In this document: positions 47,401 through 58,254 of the stretch, piece after piece
Layout of the letters: each line of letters begins with the position of its first letter
Numbering within the stretch: position 1 is the stretch's first letter
Assembly: GCA_963978905.1 (NCBI GenBank)
Contig: OZ022259.1
Coordinates: forward strand, 49,928,727-49,992,726
Source of the DNA: Trichostrongylus colubriformis
Lineage: Eukaryota > Nematoda > Chromadorea > Rhabditida > Trichostrongylidae
Length of the DNA: 64,000 bases
Direction of reading: 5' to 3'
Translations under genes and position numbers: made by a program
The notes under the pieces: generated by a model
Seen by the model: the letters and a program-made list of their open reading frames with translations, nothing else
Databases searched by the model: none
What the model was told of the DNA's origin: nothing

Positions 47401-48380
47401 TTGTACAATCGCAAGGTCGTAGTATGCGTGCGAAAGTACGACGTCGCAAAATCGCAAAGTCTGACGGCGGCCATACCCATTTTTTGTATGTCAAAATGCC
47501 AAATACTAACTTGAGAATTCTTCAACGTTTGCTCGATTGGCTTGACCATCCATTTTTTTCGTTGGATATGGTGGTCTCCCCGAAGTTTTCCTACCTCCTG
47601 CCATTTTCATGGGAACATTTGTGGCTTTACAGCGGCAGAGAAAACTCTGTATTGCATGGCATATGTGTATTTAAATGGGAGTTCTATCCACAAAAGAATA
47701 ATCTGCGGTTAGGCAAACAGAGAATGAAGCAGACTATACAATTGTTACCGTCTACATTTTTGCAAATAATCATTAAAAAATTTACATATCCCTGTTATGT
47801 CATACAAAAGTGCGCATGGAATATAATAGGAATGGTATAGAGCAAACAAACGCTACATACGAAGCCCCCTTTAGCCATTTCGTAATATGATTTGTTTTGG
47901 AATTGACGTTACAAACTGTAACATTGGCAAATTTCCCAGCTTTGTTTTTGTGTTCGTACCTCACCAATACACATTCAAATACCACCACCATTTTACGAGG
48001 AAGGAGAATGTGTGGCGCATTTCGACGCGACCATGAAATCGAGTTGGCTGAATTGAGAACATTGACTTGCTCACCATTTCTTCGCTGTAGTCCTCGTTAA
48101 GAATCTCTTCTATTAAAGGATCTTGATTCTGGAAATAGTGCCCATTGGCAGTGCCAGCAGATCCTCGTCGAGCAGGATGTACACTGCCTGGCAGGGTTGT
48201 CTGAGATGTCAGTGGACCATCTGGGAATCGTAATTCGATCTGAAGATAGTGATTAAAAGGGAACTTTTCGTATATAGAATATTCTAGGAGAAAATGCTTG
48301 AGAACACTTTTGAATTTTCTGAGCCTTACTGAATATTTTTTTGTGGGCGTTTGGTCAACAGCTCTGAGCATGCCATGCAT
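44485..48380 (-). CDS. ELMO-domain protein (ELMOD3-like)
   Basis: ELMOD proteins act as GAPs for Arf/Arl GTPases. Exons in transcription order: 48380-48330 (ATG), 48239-48075, 47145-47004, 46342-46199, 45263-45136, 45078-45002, 44724-44597, 44537-44485 (TGA); 295 residues, phases consistent. The ELMO signature spans an exon junction: NHWQDVGFQG + SDPATDFRGTGILGL. It includes the arginine (DFRG) held to be the GAP-critical residue of ELMODs. Downstream FPLAVVGINITAILINSLRQ matches the ELMO fold. The upstream KRERNLLLALST...WALLRSFYTSV resembles ELMOD3 more than ELMOD1/2. The first exon (MHGMLRAVDQTPTKKYS) rests only on frame and a GTAAGG donor. C. elegans C56G7.3, as I recall an ELMO-domain gene beside mlc-4 (C56G7.1), is the probable orthologue. 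Three introns contain MITEs. Confidence 0.88.
44761..44976. mobile_element. MITE family G, copy 2 (in ELMO-domain gene intron)
   Basis: About 215 bp, GGCCGCATATAGCCGTCGTT to GGCCATGAACGCGGCC. It shares TGTATCTTGTGCTCATTCG and CGATGCGC-rich arms with the copy at 43487. It occupies most of intron 44725-45001. Confidence 0.75.
46015..46173. mobile_element. MITE family A, copy 4 (in ELMO-domain gene intron)
   Basis: GCGCGTTCATACTTTGCGG to CGGCGCAAAGTATGAACGCG, ~160 bp, inside intron 45264-46198. The termini are among the best preserved of the family. Confidence 0.85.
47326..47472. mobile_element. MITE family B, copy 3 (in ELMO-domain gene intron)
   Basis: Best preserved family B copy. GGCCGCCGCCAGACTTCGCG at the left is inverted at the right as GCAAAGTCTGACGGCGGCC. 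The interior reads GATTTTGCGGTGTCGCGGCT. Intron 47146-48074. Confidence 0.85.
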
Positions 48381-48693
48381 TGGATTTGGGATTCGAGTAG
48401 TAGGGACATTTGAGTGTGGTTTGGCCTATAAAATTGGTAAAGGCTTTTAGGTAATTTTGAGTGAATGGTAAGCTGGCTCTTATTTTTTTAAAATTATGAC
48501 GATGATTTTTTAAAATTATGACGATGAATAAATTGATCAAACAATCTATTTTCGGTGTGTGCCATGCTTTCCACTTCCACAAAATTTTTGGTAACATCTA
48601 TAGCGTATTTGGCTCATACAACGCTTTACGGATGCTTGTTACCGTATTTTTTAGTGCCTGTCCTTCAGGGGAGTCCGATATCAAACAAACAAT

Positions 48694-49161
48694 CTTAAAG
48701 GAACCGGAAGGGGGTCCGAAACAAGAGAAACATACAAAGAAATGAGCATTTCGTAACCAACGCAGAAGGTTAGAAGCGATAATCGGTGAAAAAACCCGAA
48801 TTCAAAAGTGCATCGCTGCGGTGTGTATTCGCGCCTCATTCGCATCATCGCACTGGCGTTCCGAGTTGTCCGCTGTAGGAGACGGCTGCGGGCCAACTTT
48901 AGTTGTAGCACCTGACTCCCAGCGCAGTGGAGTGGCCATTCCCAACTACATTAACATTCATGTAAGTACATCTAGAAACAATATAAGAAAGAACAAAGGA
49001 GAAGGTAAAAGGAATGAACAACTTTATAATGGAAACATCTTCTCTTGGCACCATGCCAAGGCGTCAAATTGGCGAGTTTGTGCAATGGCGGCCACTTGAA
49101 CTCGTCCACACTACGTCTGTTCTACCGTAAGCCAAAATTACTCCCTTACGGTGTCTTTAAG
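48694..49161. mobile_element. Element D, copy 2 (inverted relative to copy 1)
   Basis: CTTAAAGGAACCGGAAGGGG to CCCTTACGGTGTCTTTAAG, ~468 bp. It is the reverse complement of 11842-12309 with scattered differences along its whole length. Confidence 0.85.
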
Positions 49162-49437
49162 CAGGGGTTTAGTTCCGGGAATCATGTTGTAGTAGCTGCA
49201 TCACGTACTACTGCCCTTGTGCGTGACATATTTGAACAGTTCCTGTACTAGGAAGTAATTTTGTCACGGGAGTGCAAACGAGTGTACAGTTCATTGTGAA
49301 TCCTCCAAAATTCGTCGTCTCGCTACAAGGCAGAAGAAAAAGCACTAACTAATGAGGAAATGTTCCAATGTTTACAGTATGGGGAATGAATCGGATCGTA
49401 ATGGCAGCATGCGAGGTCTGGAAGAGGGGGATGATAG

Positions 49438-49823
49438 GGAACCATGGTACACCAGTCGAGGATTTCTCGATAGGCGGATCGTATTTGACAGGACAAGAGG
49501 GGGGGGGGTCGTACCTGCAGAGGTCAGCGATAGGCGCTAAAATCTAAATTTTCGATAAGCAGATGAGAACGAAGGGTATTTGACAGCTAAGCCATGAAAG
49601 GGTAAACATCTTTCAATGACTATTTTTAATGAAAAAATTTTTAACCTTTGCTTACAGCCTTACATAGCAATAAAACACATTGCAACCATACAACCCGTCA
49701 ATACTCACTGGCATTGTGTAAGCCAAAAAAGAAGGGGGTCTTATTTGGTCTTTGTGGAGGTCGGGGGGGGGGTCGTACTGAAGCGGATCATTTTCTCGAC
49801 ACCTGGGAGTGCCCTGTAGGGAA
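49438..49823. mobile_element. Element E, copy 3 (reverse orientation)
   Basis: Reverse-oriented relative to the 13748 copy: CCAGTCGAGGATTTCTCGAT near the left, and CTCGACACCTGGGAGTGCCC at the right. Internal G runs correspond to the C runs of the other copies. Confidence 0.65.
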
Positions 49824-50094
49824 TTTCAATGAGCTGCTGATGATTTAGCCAGCCTCTTACTCCGATGCACCTTTTGCTTACAGCCTTACATAGCAATAAA
49901 ACACATTGCAACCATACAACCCGTCAATACTCACTGGCATTGTGTAAGCCAAAAAAGAAGGGGGTCTTATTTGGTCTTCGTAGAGGTCGGAAGGGGGGTC
50001 GTACTGAAGCGAATCATTTTCTCGACACCTGGGAGTGCCCTGTAGGGAACACAATGAGCTGCTGATAATTAAACCAGCCTCTTATCTCCGAGGC
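49648..50094. repeat. 226-bp tandem duplication of part of element E
   Basis: 49648-49860 is repeated at 49874-50094, offset 226 bp. CAGCCTTACATAGCAATAAA starts at 49655 and again at 49881. The two copies differ at only a few positions apart from small gaps. Confidence 0.85.
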
Positions 50095-50636
50095 AAAATC
50101 TTAACTCGAATTGTTGGCGAACACTCTTTACACGTGACTGGTGATATTTAACAGAGGTGAGGCACAGTAAGACTAGGGTTGTGACGTTTTGGAATTTTCC
50201 GTTGTCAGTCTTTGACTTGTCTTTTTTCATTTTCATCGAATTGATGTCTGTTCCTTATCCCATTTGACCTCATAGCCATCCTATTCCAAGTGATCGTGAT
50301 CATATCAGGTTTGTATAGTAAATACCAGCTCTGCGTAGAAGTGGGACTAAGATATCAAAAGCGGAAACAGGAAACTGACGCTTTTGTTAGGCCAGGAAGG
50401 GCTTGTACTGTAGTGCCTCTTCAATCTGCGTCACATGCGACACTTTCGAGAATTCCGAAAATCGGCAACTGCGCGGCCTCTCCATCACTCGGAGTGTCCT
50501 ATGTCTTTCCCTGGTGAAGGCTGTGCTTTGAAATTTCTCCTAGCAATATGTGGCCGAATAACGATAAGGAGATCCATGTGCGAGGCGGTCGATCCGGGAA
50601 TAAAGAAATTGATCCGAGACGTTGATAGCGCAGATA

Positions 50637-50811
50637 AGGCCGTGTCCATACGCTGCGGTGCCAACGGCAGGCGTGGCTGCATGCCTCTGCGTCTCCGCCT
50701 GTAACTCCCTATCCGGTTGCCTGTGTCGTCTCTGCACCTCTCCCGTGCTATTCTGTCGCGCTGCCTCCTTTGCAGCCACGCCCTGCCGGCGCGAAGTATG
50801 AGCGCGGCCTA
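50637..50811. mobile_element. MITE family A, copy 5
   Basis: AGGCCGTGTCCATACGCTGC to GCGCGAAGTATGAGCGCGGCCT, ~175 bp. The right end is intact; the left end carries several substitutions. Confidence 0.8.
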
Positions 50812-53084
50812 AGGATGTGACGAATGACCAGCCTGCAGGCATAGCTGCAAGAGGCGAAAAGATAGTGGAACAAATCCACGGAAATCTCAACCTATGGAAG
50901 GGAGGGGTACGTATATATAAAGCCCCAGCTCATAACGTCAGAAAGTGTTTTTTAATGGAAATGACTGGGAAGCAACGTAAACAGTGGTGTTTTCCGGACT
51001 AGTATCGGCTATACGATAGTTTGATATGTGATATGTATCACGATATTCATAATAATGGATGGAGTGTAAGCACAAAACATCAGACTAATGTTGGGAATCA
51101 AAATGGTAATAATGGATGGGGAGAAAATAGCCGCTGGCAGCATTTCTCTGTCCATCTGTGGTGGCTTTCCACTTAGTTGCAACATGACTTGTTTTCCAAG
51201 CGCTGCAAATTCCTATTACTTTCTCAGTCTCCTTAAAACTAGGGCAAATTGAGTAATCCCATTGCAAGCCCATGAGGAACTTCCTCGTTCCCTCCAGGGA
51301 AAAGCTGCTCACAGCTGCTATGTTTTTCTGAGTCGGCAGGCTGTCCTAGGATTGAATTGTCAGTTCCGCAGACAAAGTGTCGCCCAATTTGTGGACACTT
51401 CAGCCGTTAAGCTCATTTCGAGTGAGTTACGAAGATTCTGGGCAAAACTCTTCCATTCGTATCAGGCCCTCTCCATATGAATTTTCAGGAGATGTCGTGA
51501 CATCAAGGATAACAAACAAACAAACAGATGTGTGCACATATGCTTGTGTATAAGTAGTCGATTTCCGTGACAGCTGTTAGATCTTTTTTCTCGGCTAAGC
51601 TACACGTCTTCATCTCTCGTCGCGACACCAATACTAGTAATTCTCTTAAATGGTGGGAGGATGGCTACGAAAAAGATGGTTATTTCTGGTTGATACGGTG
51701 ATTTCTTCAAAAACTTCGACGACCCCCCCCTCTCCTCCCCCCCCCAAAAAAAAAATCTATTATTACTTCATTAGTTAAAATCCAAAACTTTCAAAACGGG
51801 AATTACAACATTTTTTTTTTTTGTTGAAGGCCGAATTCTCCAATTCTTTGTGCTGTTCTCTCGTAAACTGGGGACATTCTAGTGAAAGATGGGCCGTCAA
51901 AATGATGAAAGGTTATGTATGCAACGTATGTATGACTATGGCTACGTATGTACAGTGAAAGGGCAGCTACTGGTGTACATAATGGGGAAAGGATGGTTGC
52001 TGTCAGTCTGTACTATTGATAAGAATTCTAATACTTCCACAGATAAATCATCCCCATTCATGTAAGAGCCATTGCACTTGTAAAAGCAGCAATGGAAATC
52101 GAAAAAGAAAGGGAAAGGGGAATAAAAAGTAAGTAAAAAGCACGCGTTTTGTTTTTAGGAATCGTGGTGGCATTTGAATTCTTTTCACCTACATATGCAA
52201 TGACTCACGAGGTCGGCCGATGTCCATGTCAGTATTTTCGCCCTCTCACATGGGCAATTCATCGTCCCAAAAAAAAGACGGGAAGATTAATAGATTTGAG
52301 TGGGCATTGTTCCAGGATTTGATCTGCGGGTCATGCTAATTAACGGTGCCAGTTGCCAACACATCAAGCCCGTCTTTGATTGAAAGAAAAAGGACAGAAG
52401 GACTATTCTATTGGCTAGATTCCTTTCGTTTAGCGTTGTGTAGGGCTTTTATTAGAAAAATAACCCATGAATTGGCTGAAAGACGTGGTGATCCAAAGAA
52501 ATGGTAGTGCTTCACTGAATACTTTCAGGATGAAAACCGAACAGTAGGAACAAAAAATAACGCAGAAAATTGCAAAAAATTAGGTCGACATGGTTAACCA
52601 AGCCTTCAGTGAAGAGGGAAATCACGCGTAAAATGGCCATAATCAATCCGAGATGTGGAATGAGGGATAATTGCCTAGAACTATGGTGTTGAAGGGATAC
52701 GTAGGAAAAACTGATCGTTCCCGAAATAATGGCTGAGTAATCGCTATCGAATTGAAATTTTGAAAAAGGGTATACCATTTTTTTGGAATTTTGTGGAAGG
52801 CTCCATTTGAAAAATGAAGGGGGCGGGGTTCGCTTCGGGCGCGTCTCATAATCTTTTCTTTGAGCCTCGAAGCAGCGCAGAATTTGAGAAAACGGAGGAA
52901 GAATCTGGCCTAACATGGAAAATTAGCGAATAAAAATATTTTTTCTCAAAAACGTCACTACATCTGTTGTAGGGGAAGTGTGGTTTCCTTTACAGTTCTT
53001 TGCTTTCCTTTAAATTTCTTCCGTGTTTTTTCTACATGGAAACTCAACACGCCAATATTCATAGATCGTATTTGTGGATCCGCG

Positions 53085-53315
53085 TTGGCCACCGATTGTG
53101 GGAAGTTTTTGTTTAGGCTACCAGACTGAGGGAGATGTCGCCATCACTACGGGCATGATCAGCGGATCGATCCCACTCGAACATACCATCCCTTAGGGAT
53201 TCGTATTAGAGCAATGTGGGCGTGTCGAGTATGTGGGATCATTGTCATTGTATAAGCCAAATGCGCAATCTACTACGAGTCACATAGAAGTGGAGCGCAT
53301 GGCACAATTCTAGAA
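53085..53315 (+). repeat. SINE-like repeat, diverged copy 3
   Basis: It has a B-box-like CGGATCGATCCC and the tail block ATTGTATAAGCCAAATGCGC, comparable to ATTGTATAGGCCAAATCGC in the 6187 copy. It is more diverged than copies 1 and 2. Confidence 0.4.
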
Positions 53316-53810
53316 GTGTTTGTTTAAAAAATAGATGAGATAAAAAGATGAGAAAAAATAAACAAAATAAAAAGGAAAATAATAGATAAGCTCAAAGATG
53401 TTTACTTAGATGATATGTTGGGAATGAAAGGAGTAAAGCAGAGTTTCTGGTCTTCGATCGATTTCTAAGAGATTCAGAATTCAGTGGAAGGCGTCTGAAG
53501 ACGAAAAATAATCACTGACCTTTGTGCCAGCTGACATTGAGCCACACATTCACACAAAACACGCCACTGCTCACCACACAGCCTCTGAATCGATACTGAC
53601 AGCGCCCAACACCCTCGTGGTGTGTTCCTCTTGAACGCCCACAAGCCACAAGTCTCCAATGTGAAAAAGGTCAATGCGACAAAGCAGACAACTCGTATTT
53701 GGACAGCTTGGCCAATAGGAAGCGCAGTTTGCCCTTGTATGATGGGGTTTCAGAGTGCAACACTACATCGCGAGGCCTGAGATGTTCAAAGAGAAGGCTT
53801 GCAATTAAAG

Positions 53811-54004
53811 GAAAATTCATGTAGGTCACTCGTCTCCCACAGTAACCCCCACTGAAACGTTTTTGACCGTGGATTTTCATTCTTGTGTGGGAAGACGCCA
53901 CTTAACACCGATGAAGAAGCTCCTTCTTTCCTAGGCTTAGGCGCAAAACCATTTTGATTGATGTCAAGGTTACTGTGGGAGACAAGTGACCGACCTGAAT
54001 TTTC
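53811..54004. mobile_element. MITE with GTCACT(C/T)GTCTCCCACAGTAAC ends
   Basis: About 194 bp. The left arm reads GAAAATTCATGTAGGTCACT then CGTCTCCCACAGTAACC; the right arm (53967-54004) is its inverted copy with four mismatches. Single copy in the window. Confidence 0.8.
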
Positions 54005-54726
54005 GTACTGTAATATTTCGAAGAAGCTGCGTGGCTATTTGACAAGAAAAAGGTTGAAAGCACCTAATGGGCAGGACTACCTCGTGTAGATAATGGAGGC
54101 CAATGTACGGCTAGAACCCACATTCGACTTTCACTTTCACACAGGAATGATAATTTACAAATTCTTCGAGCAAATAAGTAGATCTTTGGAAGGTCTTCGG
54201 AGCACTTTAGCCAAGCTCATTGCGAGTATATGGTCAACGGCAGCCTAATGAATACCAAATGTACAAGCATGTAATGGGCCGTACTTCCCATATGGGCGGA
54301 AAAGTCCACTGTCCCCGTTGGTCCGTGCACGAGAAGAGGAGTATGCCCCGCCCGTCTAATTGTGCCCCTCAGGCTTTGGAACATTTTGCAGAGATACACA
54401 ATGTATACATTAAATTAATAAATAGATACCATTACTTATTATTATTCATTCATCACTGTTGTTAATATGTATGTTCGTGTTTCTCTTCTGCCGTACAGTT
54501 TTGTTAATTTCCTACTACTGTAGCGAGAAATTTTGGAATGATTCCAGGTCTTTGATAACGACGAAATTGTGAAACGTCAGGCGAAATAAAAGTTCCACTA
54601 ACAAACCCGTACGGCAGAAAATAAACGCAAGCATGTATATGAGAATATGCCCATGTTACAAGAAAGACGGACGTGAAGATTACTGTAATTAATATTTCTA
54701 TTATATGTCACTATTCTTATAATTAT

Positions 54727-54924
54727 TAGGCTGGTGCATAGTTAATGCGGCTTTTTATCGTTACATTTATCTGTGGTGGTAATCGACGTTTTGACGGGTA
54801 ATAAATGGGAAACAGTTCCTGGTTTCAATGGCGAAAATGGCGTAAATGCAATGGCGCTCGAAAGTAATCATTTAAACACGTTTTTGCTAAATAAAGCCGC
54901 ATTAATCATGTACCAACCCAATAT
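54727..54924. mobile_element. Mariner-type MITE, copy 2
   Basis: TTAGGCTGGTGCATAGTTAA plus TGCGGCTTTTT is inverted at the right as AAAGCCGCATTAATCATGTA plus CCAACCCAATA. It is ~198 bp, too short to encode a transposase. Confidence 0.8.
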
Positions 54925-55962
54925 TATTATTCATGATCGATTGATCAAAAAGTGCAGCGGCGAGCAAACCACAAGTAGCACGTGAGCGTTGTATCCCATT
55001 TGTAGTTTGGTTAACGATGATCGTTCCTAATTCGAACTAATCATTCCTGAGCTGCAATTGGATAGCAAGAGGGTAGCGGTTCAAAATGAATTACTTCGAT
55101 CTGAACGTAATCCATCGAATGTCAGGTTCAATTCAGGGACCGATATAAGCGTAGAGCAATTTGATGAGGGGTGGCTGATCAGCCTTTACAGCAACTTCCT
55201 TTGGACGACGGTAGCATCAAAATTATAAAAGATCAACACCAAAACTTTATATTTCATGGGCATACTTTTACTCTTTATAGTTGGCTCAGTTCCAAACGAG
55301 ATTTCACGAAGTTTCGAGATTCGAGATAGAGTACGGTTTGAAATTGAAAGGATCCAGGATAAGTTTTCAAAAATCGAAGGGAAAAAGGGTTGAAAGGATC
55401 CAGGATAAATTTTCAAAAATCGAAGGGAAAAAGAGTCTCTGAATTCTGGGACAAGAAACTCACATCACTCCATTCTTCGATCACTTTTCGCCGTTCTTCA
55501 ATCCACCGCTCTTCTTCTGGATTGGGCATTCAATTGCTTCGGGTTACGCGATTGATAAGCGAGCTGATTACATTGAATACCTCGACCGCACGATATCTGT
55601 AAGGTACGGAATGAGGTTAAGTACCACGTTATGTCATTTCATAGCCTATAATTATACGCAATATTTTTCAATATAATTGTACGCAATATTTTTCAGTTCG
55701 ATGGGGCAATTTTGCAGAAATGGCCCAGTACCTGCGACTCAGATAATCCATGTTATAGGGAACCGATGTTGCGCGAGAAAGCAGAAAAGCAGGGATACGC
55801 CTTTTTTGTGAAATTCAATCATATCTAGCATGTAGTCACGTCTCTTTACCTTCAACACCACCAGTAGCCCCACAACGACTTTGCTTACCACGGGGTTTTT
55901 TCGATATCTTCGATATTTTATGCGTACAGAAGCAAGATCCACGTAGCTGGTTCAGCACTACT

Positions 55963-56145
55963 TAGGCCGCGTTCATACATTGTCGTGCGGGTGGCAAGCG
56001 GGGCTGCGTGCCTCTGCGTTTCCATCTGTGCCGTACTGTCTCATTGTGTGCGTCATCTCCGCACTTTGCCCGTGCCACTTTGCCTCGCTGCCTGCGAATG
56101 CAGCCACGCCCTGCCGGCGCAAAGTATAATATGAACGTGACCTTA
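55963..56145. mobile_element. MITE family A, copy 6
   Basis: TAGGCCGCGTTCATACATTG to CGCAAAGTATAATATGAACG plus TGACCTTA, ~183 bp. It has a small AATAT insertion in the right terminus. Confidence 0.8.
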
Positions 56146-56197
56146 CCGAAGCAACCACACCAGCTCACAATTTGATGGAATTGAAGGGGTGATGCTC

Positions 56198-56413
56198 GGG
56201 GAACGTTCCAATTTGGGTAGAAATTTGCACCTAGTTAGTACTTTGACCCCTAGCACACGCATATGACACGGGGAACGTTCCAATTTGGGTAGAAATTTGC
56301 ACCTAGTTAGTAGTTTGACCCCTAGCACACGCATATGACACGGGGAACGTTCCAATTTGGGTAGAAATTTGCACCTAGTTAGTAGTTTGACCCCTAGCAC
56401 ACGCATATGACAC
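56198..56413. repeat. Three tandem 72-bp units
   Basis: GGGGAACGTTCCAATTTGGG starts at 56198, 56270 and 56342, exactly 72 bp apart. The units differ at one or two positions. Because 72 is a multiple of three, the array is open on the minus strand as a 24-residue repeat (CHMRVLGVKLLTRCKFLPKL + ERSP), but nothing shows that it is translated. Confidence 0.9.
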
Positions 56414-57800
56414 GTACATGGCGTGAAATTGCCTTTTTTTCTGGGCACAAACGCCAGCAGTGGCGGGGCGACTGCAGCGGGGCTATCTGGTTGTATGTAA
56501 GAAAGCGTGAAGGAATAATGCATCCAGCCTCAATCATTCCCTGTTGGATGCGGGACATTTCTTCTTTCCCTTAGGATCGTAGAGACATTTTGATGCGATC
56601 TATATGAGCTATACAAGGACTGCAAAGACCAGCTGATGTCAAGTCAGTTTGCTTCTGGCTTGGTCTGGCACCAATTCACCGACACCGAAAGAATGGGAAT
56701 CCGCCTTGACCTGAGTGGATGTGTTCTGGGTTTGATCTCCTGAACATGTGAATGTGGGCGGTGTCACTTGCCACTACATCTCCTTCTTGTATGTGATAGG
56801 AATAAAATAAGTGTGGAGATTCAGTGTAGATAAAAATAAAAAACAAATCAAAAATAACAAAAACGAATCACAGAACGTGAACGGAGTTACTGGAGGTGGG
56901 GGAGGGGGTGATGGTAACTGGAGTTACATGACAATAGGAATAAGCTGTAAAGTTGGCGGATCACTGAAGCCGCAGTGAAGATGCTCCAACAAAGATTTCA
57001 ACTGCGCAACTCTTAAGATTTTCGATGCTAGACTGAACGATATTGGACATGAATCAGGAATTCAATATGTGAGCGTTCCATATTTCTAAAGTGCATTACA
57101 TGACAAAAGGAAAAAGCTGTAAATTCGACATTACTATGTTACAGATATTACTATGTTAAGCATCATAGCATCGTATTACTATGTTAAGCATCATGTGCAT
57201 ACTGTATGCACAATATGCAAAATACTCTAAAAATTACATATATATATATATATCCTTAAACATAGGAGCTTTAGCTGTCACTGCCCCAATTTTTGATAAA
57301 ATGTTTCATAAAAATGGGATGGTAAAGAATTGCATCATTAATGAAGACGCTGTACTGAATTCTTTTGCCTACTCCGTGCTCGTCGTCACTATAAGTAAAC
57401 ATACACTTTCTACGACGATTTTACTGATTTTAAGGCTTTGGAACTGGATCAGAAGGGTTGAAACTGAATTTGTTCATGTGGCCTTGCAACTCATTGTATT
57501 TGACGATATTTCGAACGTCGCTTTATTCTTTTGTGCCAACCAGGTTTGTTATAGAAGCGTTTCTTGATCGACGTTTCGCAGACCTTCGCCGTTGCACCAG
57601 TGAGTTCCCAGTCAGCTTCTTTCAGTGGCCGAATATGGAAAATTAAAAAAAAACAAAACCAAACATCTGAACACGCCCAAATTTCAAGAAAGCCGAATAT
57701 GGAATCTACTACGCGATATTTTGAATGTTACAAGTGCGGGAGCTGTGCGGAGTGATCCAAATAATCATAGAAAACTGATCAATAGTTGACTTATGTACAG

Positions 57801-58254
57801 CGACATTTGTTCATCGAAGACATTCAGCAGGAACTAACGCAGTTGTTTTCCACTATATGGCTTGAGAAGATTGATGGTCGATTGATAGATCATATTGGAG
57901 CTAGTCGTGGGTCGTGTAGACTTTTCTCTTTCAGGATCTTTCGAGTCAAAAGTACGTTATGAGAGCCTGCGCCACGTCAGTTTTCGAAGAGGAAATCAAT
58001 CTCACTATGGCAATCTACCAAAGCAACCTCACCAACTCCAGTAGGGTTAGAAAGGTAATTTTCGGCGAACGCGTCGATTTGTCAAGTGCTCTGGTGCAAA
58101 TTTCTAGTGAAATTGGGATGGACATTGGAAATCACCTCTTTACCCTTTTCCAAACCCGAGCAGATGGCGTCGTTTTGGTTATAGTGCCCCGTATTTATGG
58201 GAAGGCGTCGGAATTCTCATTGAAAGCAAAAAAAGAGAACAACATGAGCTATTA
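57801..58254 (+). CDS. Possible exons of an unrecognised gene
   Basis: A segment after an ATGTACAG acceptor (57801) is open as RHLFIEDIQQELTQLF... to ~57906. Behind a CTCTTTCAG acceptor (57941) another frame runs open for 314 nt to TAA at 58254 (contains YVMRACATSVFEEEINLTMA, ends KENNMSY). The junction between them is ambiguous: the best donor shifts the downstream frame. No family was recognised, so this may be a decayed gene or chance. Confidence 0.25.

Larger units (their letters stand above)
50812..55962. other. 5 kb without a recognised gene
   Basis: It contains a C/A homopolymer-rich stretch (51722-51760), a SINE-like repeat (~53085-53315), the 190-bp MITE at 53811, a mariner-type MITE at 54727 and a short tandem duplication near 55335-55435 (AAGGATCCAGGATAA...). 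Open frames such as 52512-52916 (-) and 53671-53901 (-) show no domain. Confidence 0.45.

Noticed and set aside
51720..51760. C- and A-homopolymer stretch, and similar runs at 12340, 28991, 34409 and 41156
   Set aside because: Likely simple-sequence tracts with unreliable length in sequencing; no function inferred.
52512..52916. 134-codon minus-strand frame
   Set aside because: The composition is hydrophobic and aromatic, with no family motif and no splice context; probably chance or repeat-derived.
55443..55607. Protein-like plus-strand segment (FFWIGHSIASGYAIDKRADY) ending at a GTAAGG donor
   Set aside because: The donor is good, but there is no convincing acceptor, an in-frame stop lies close upstream, and no adjoining exon was found; too weak to call.
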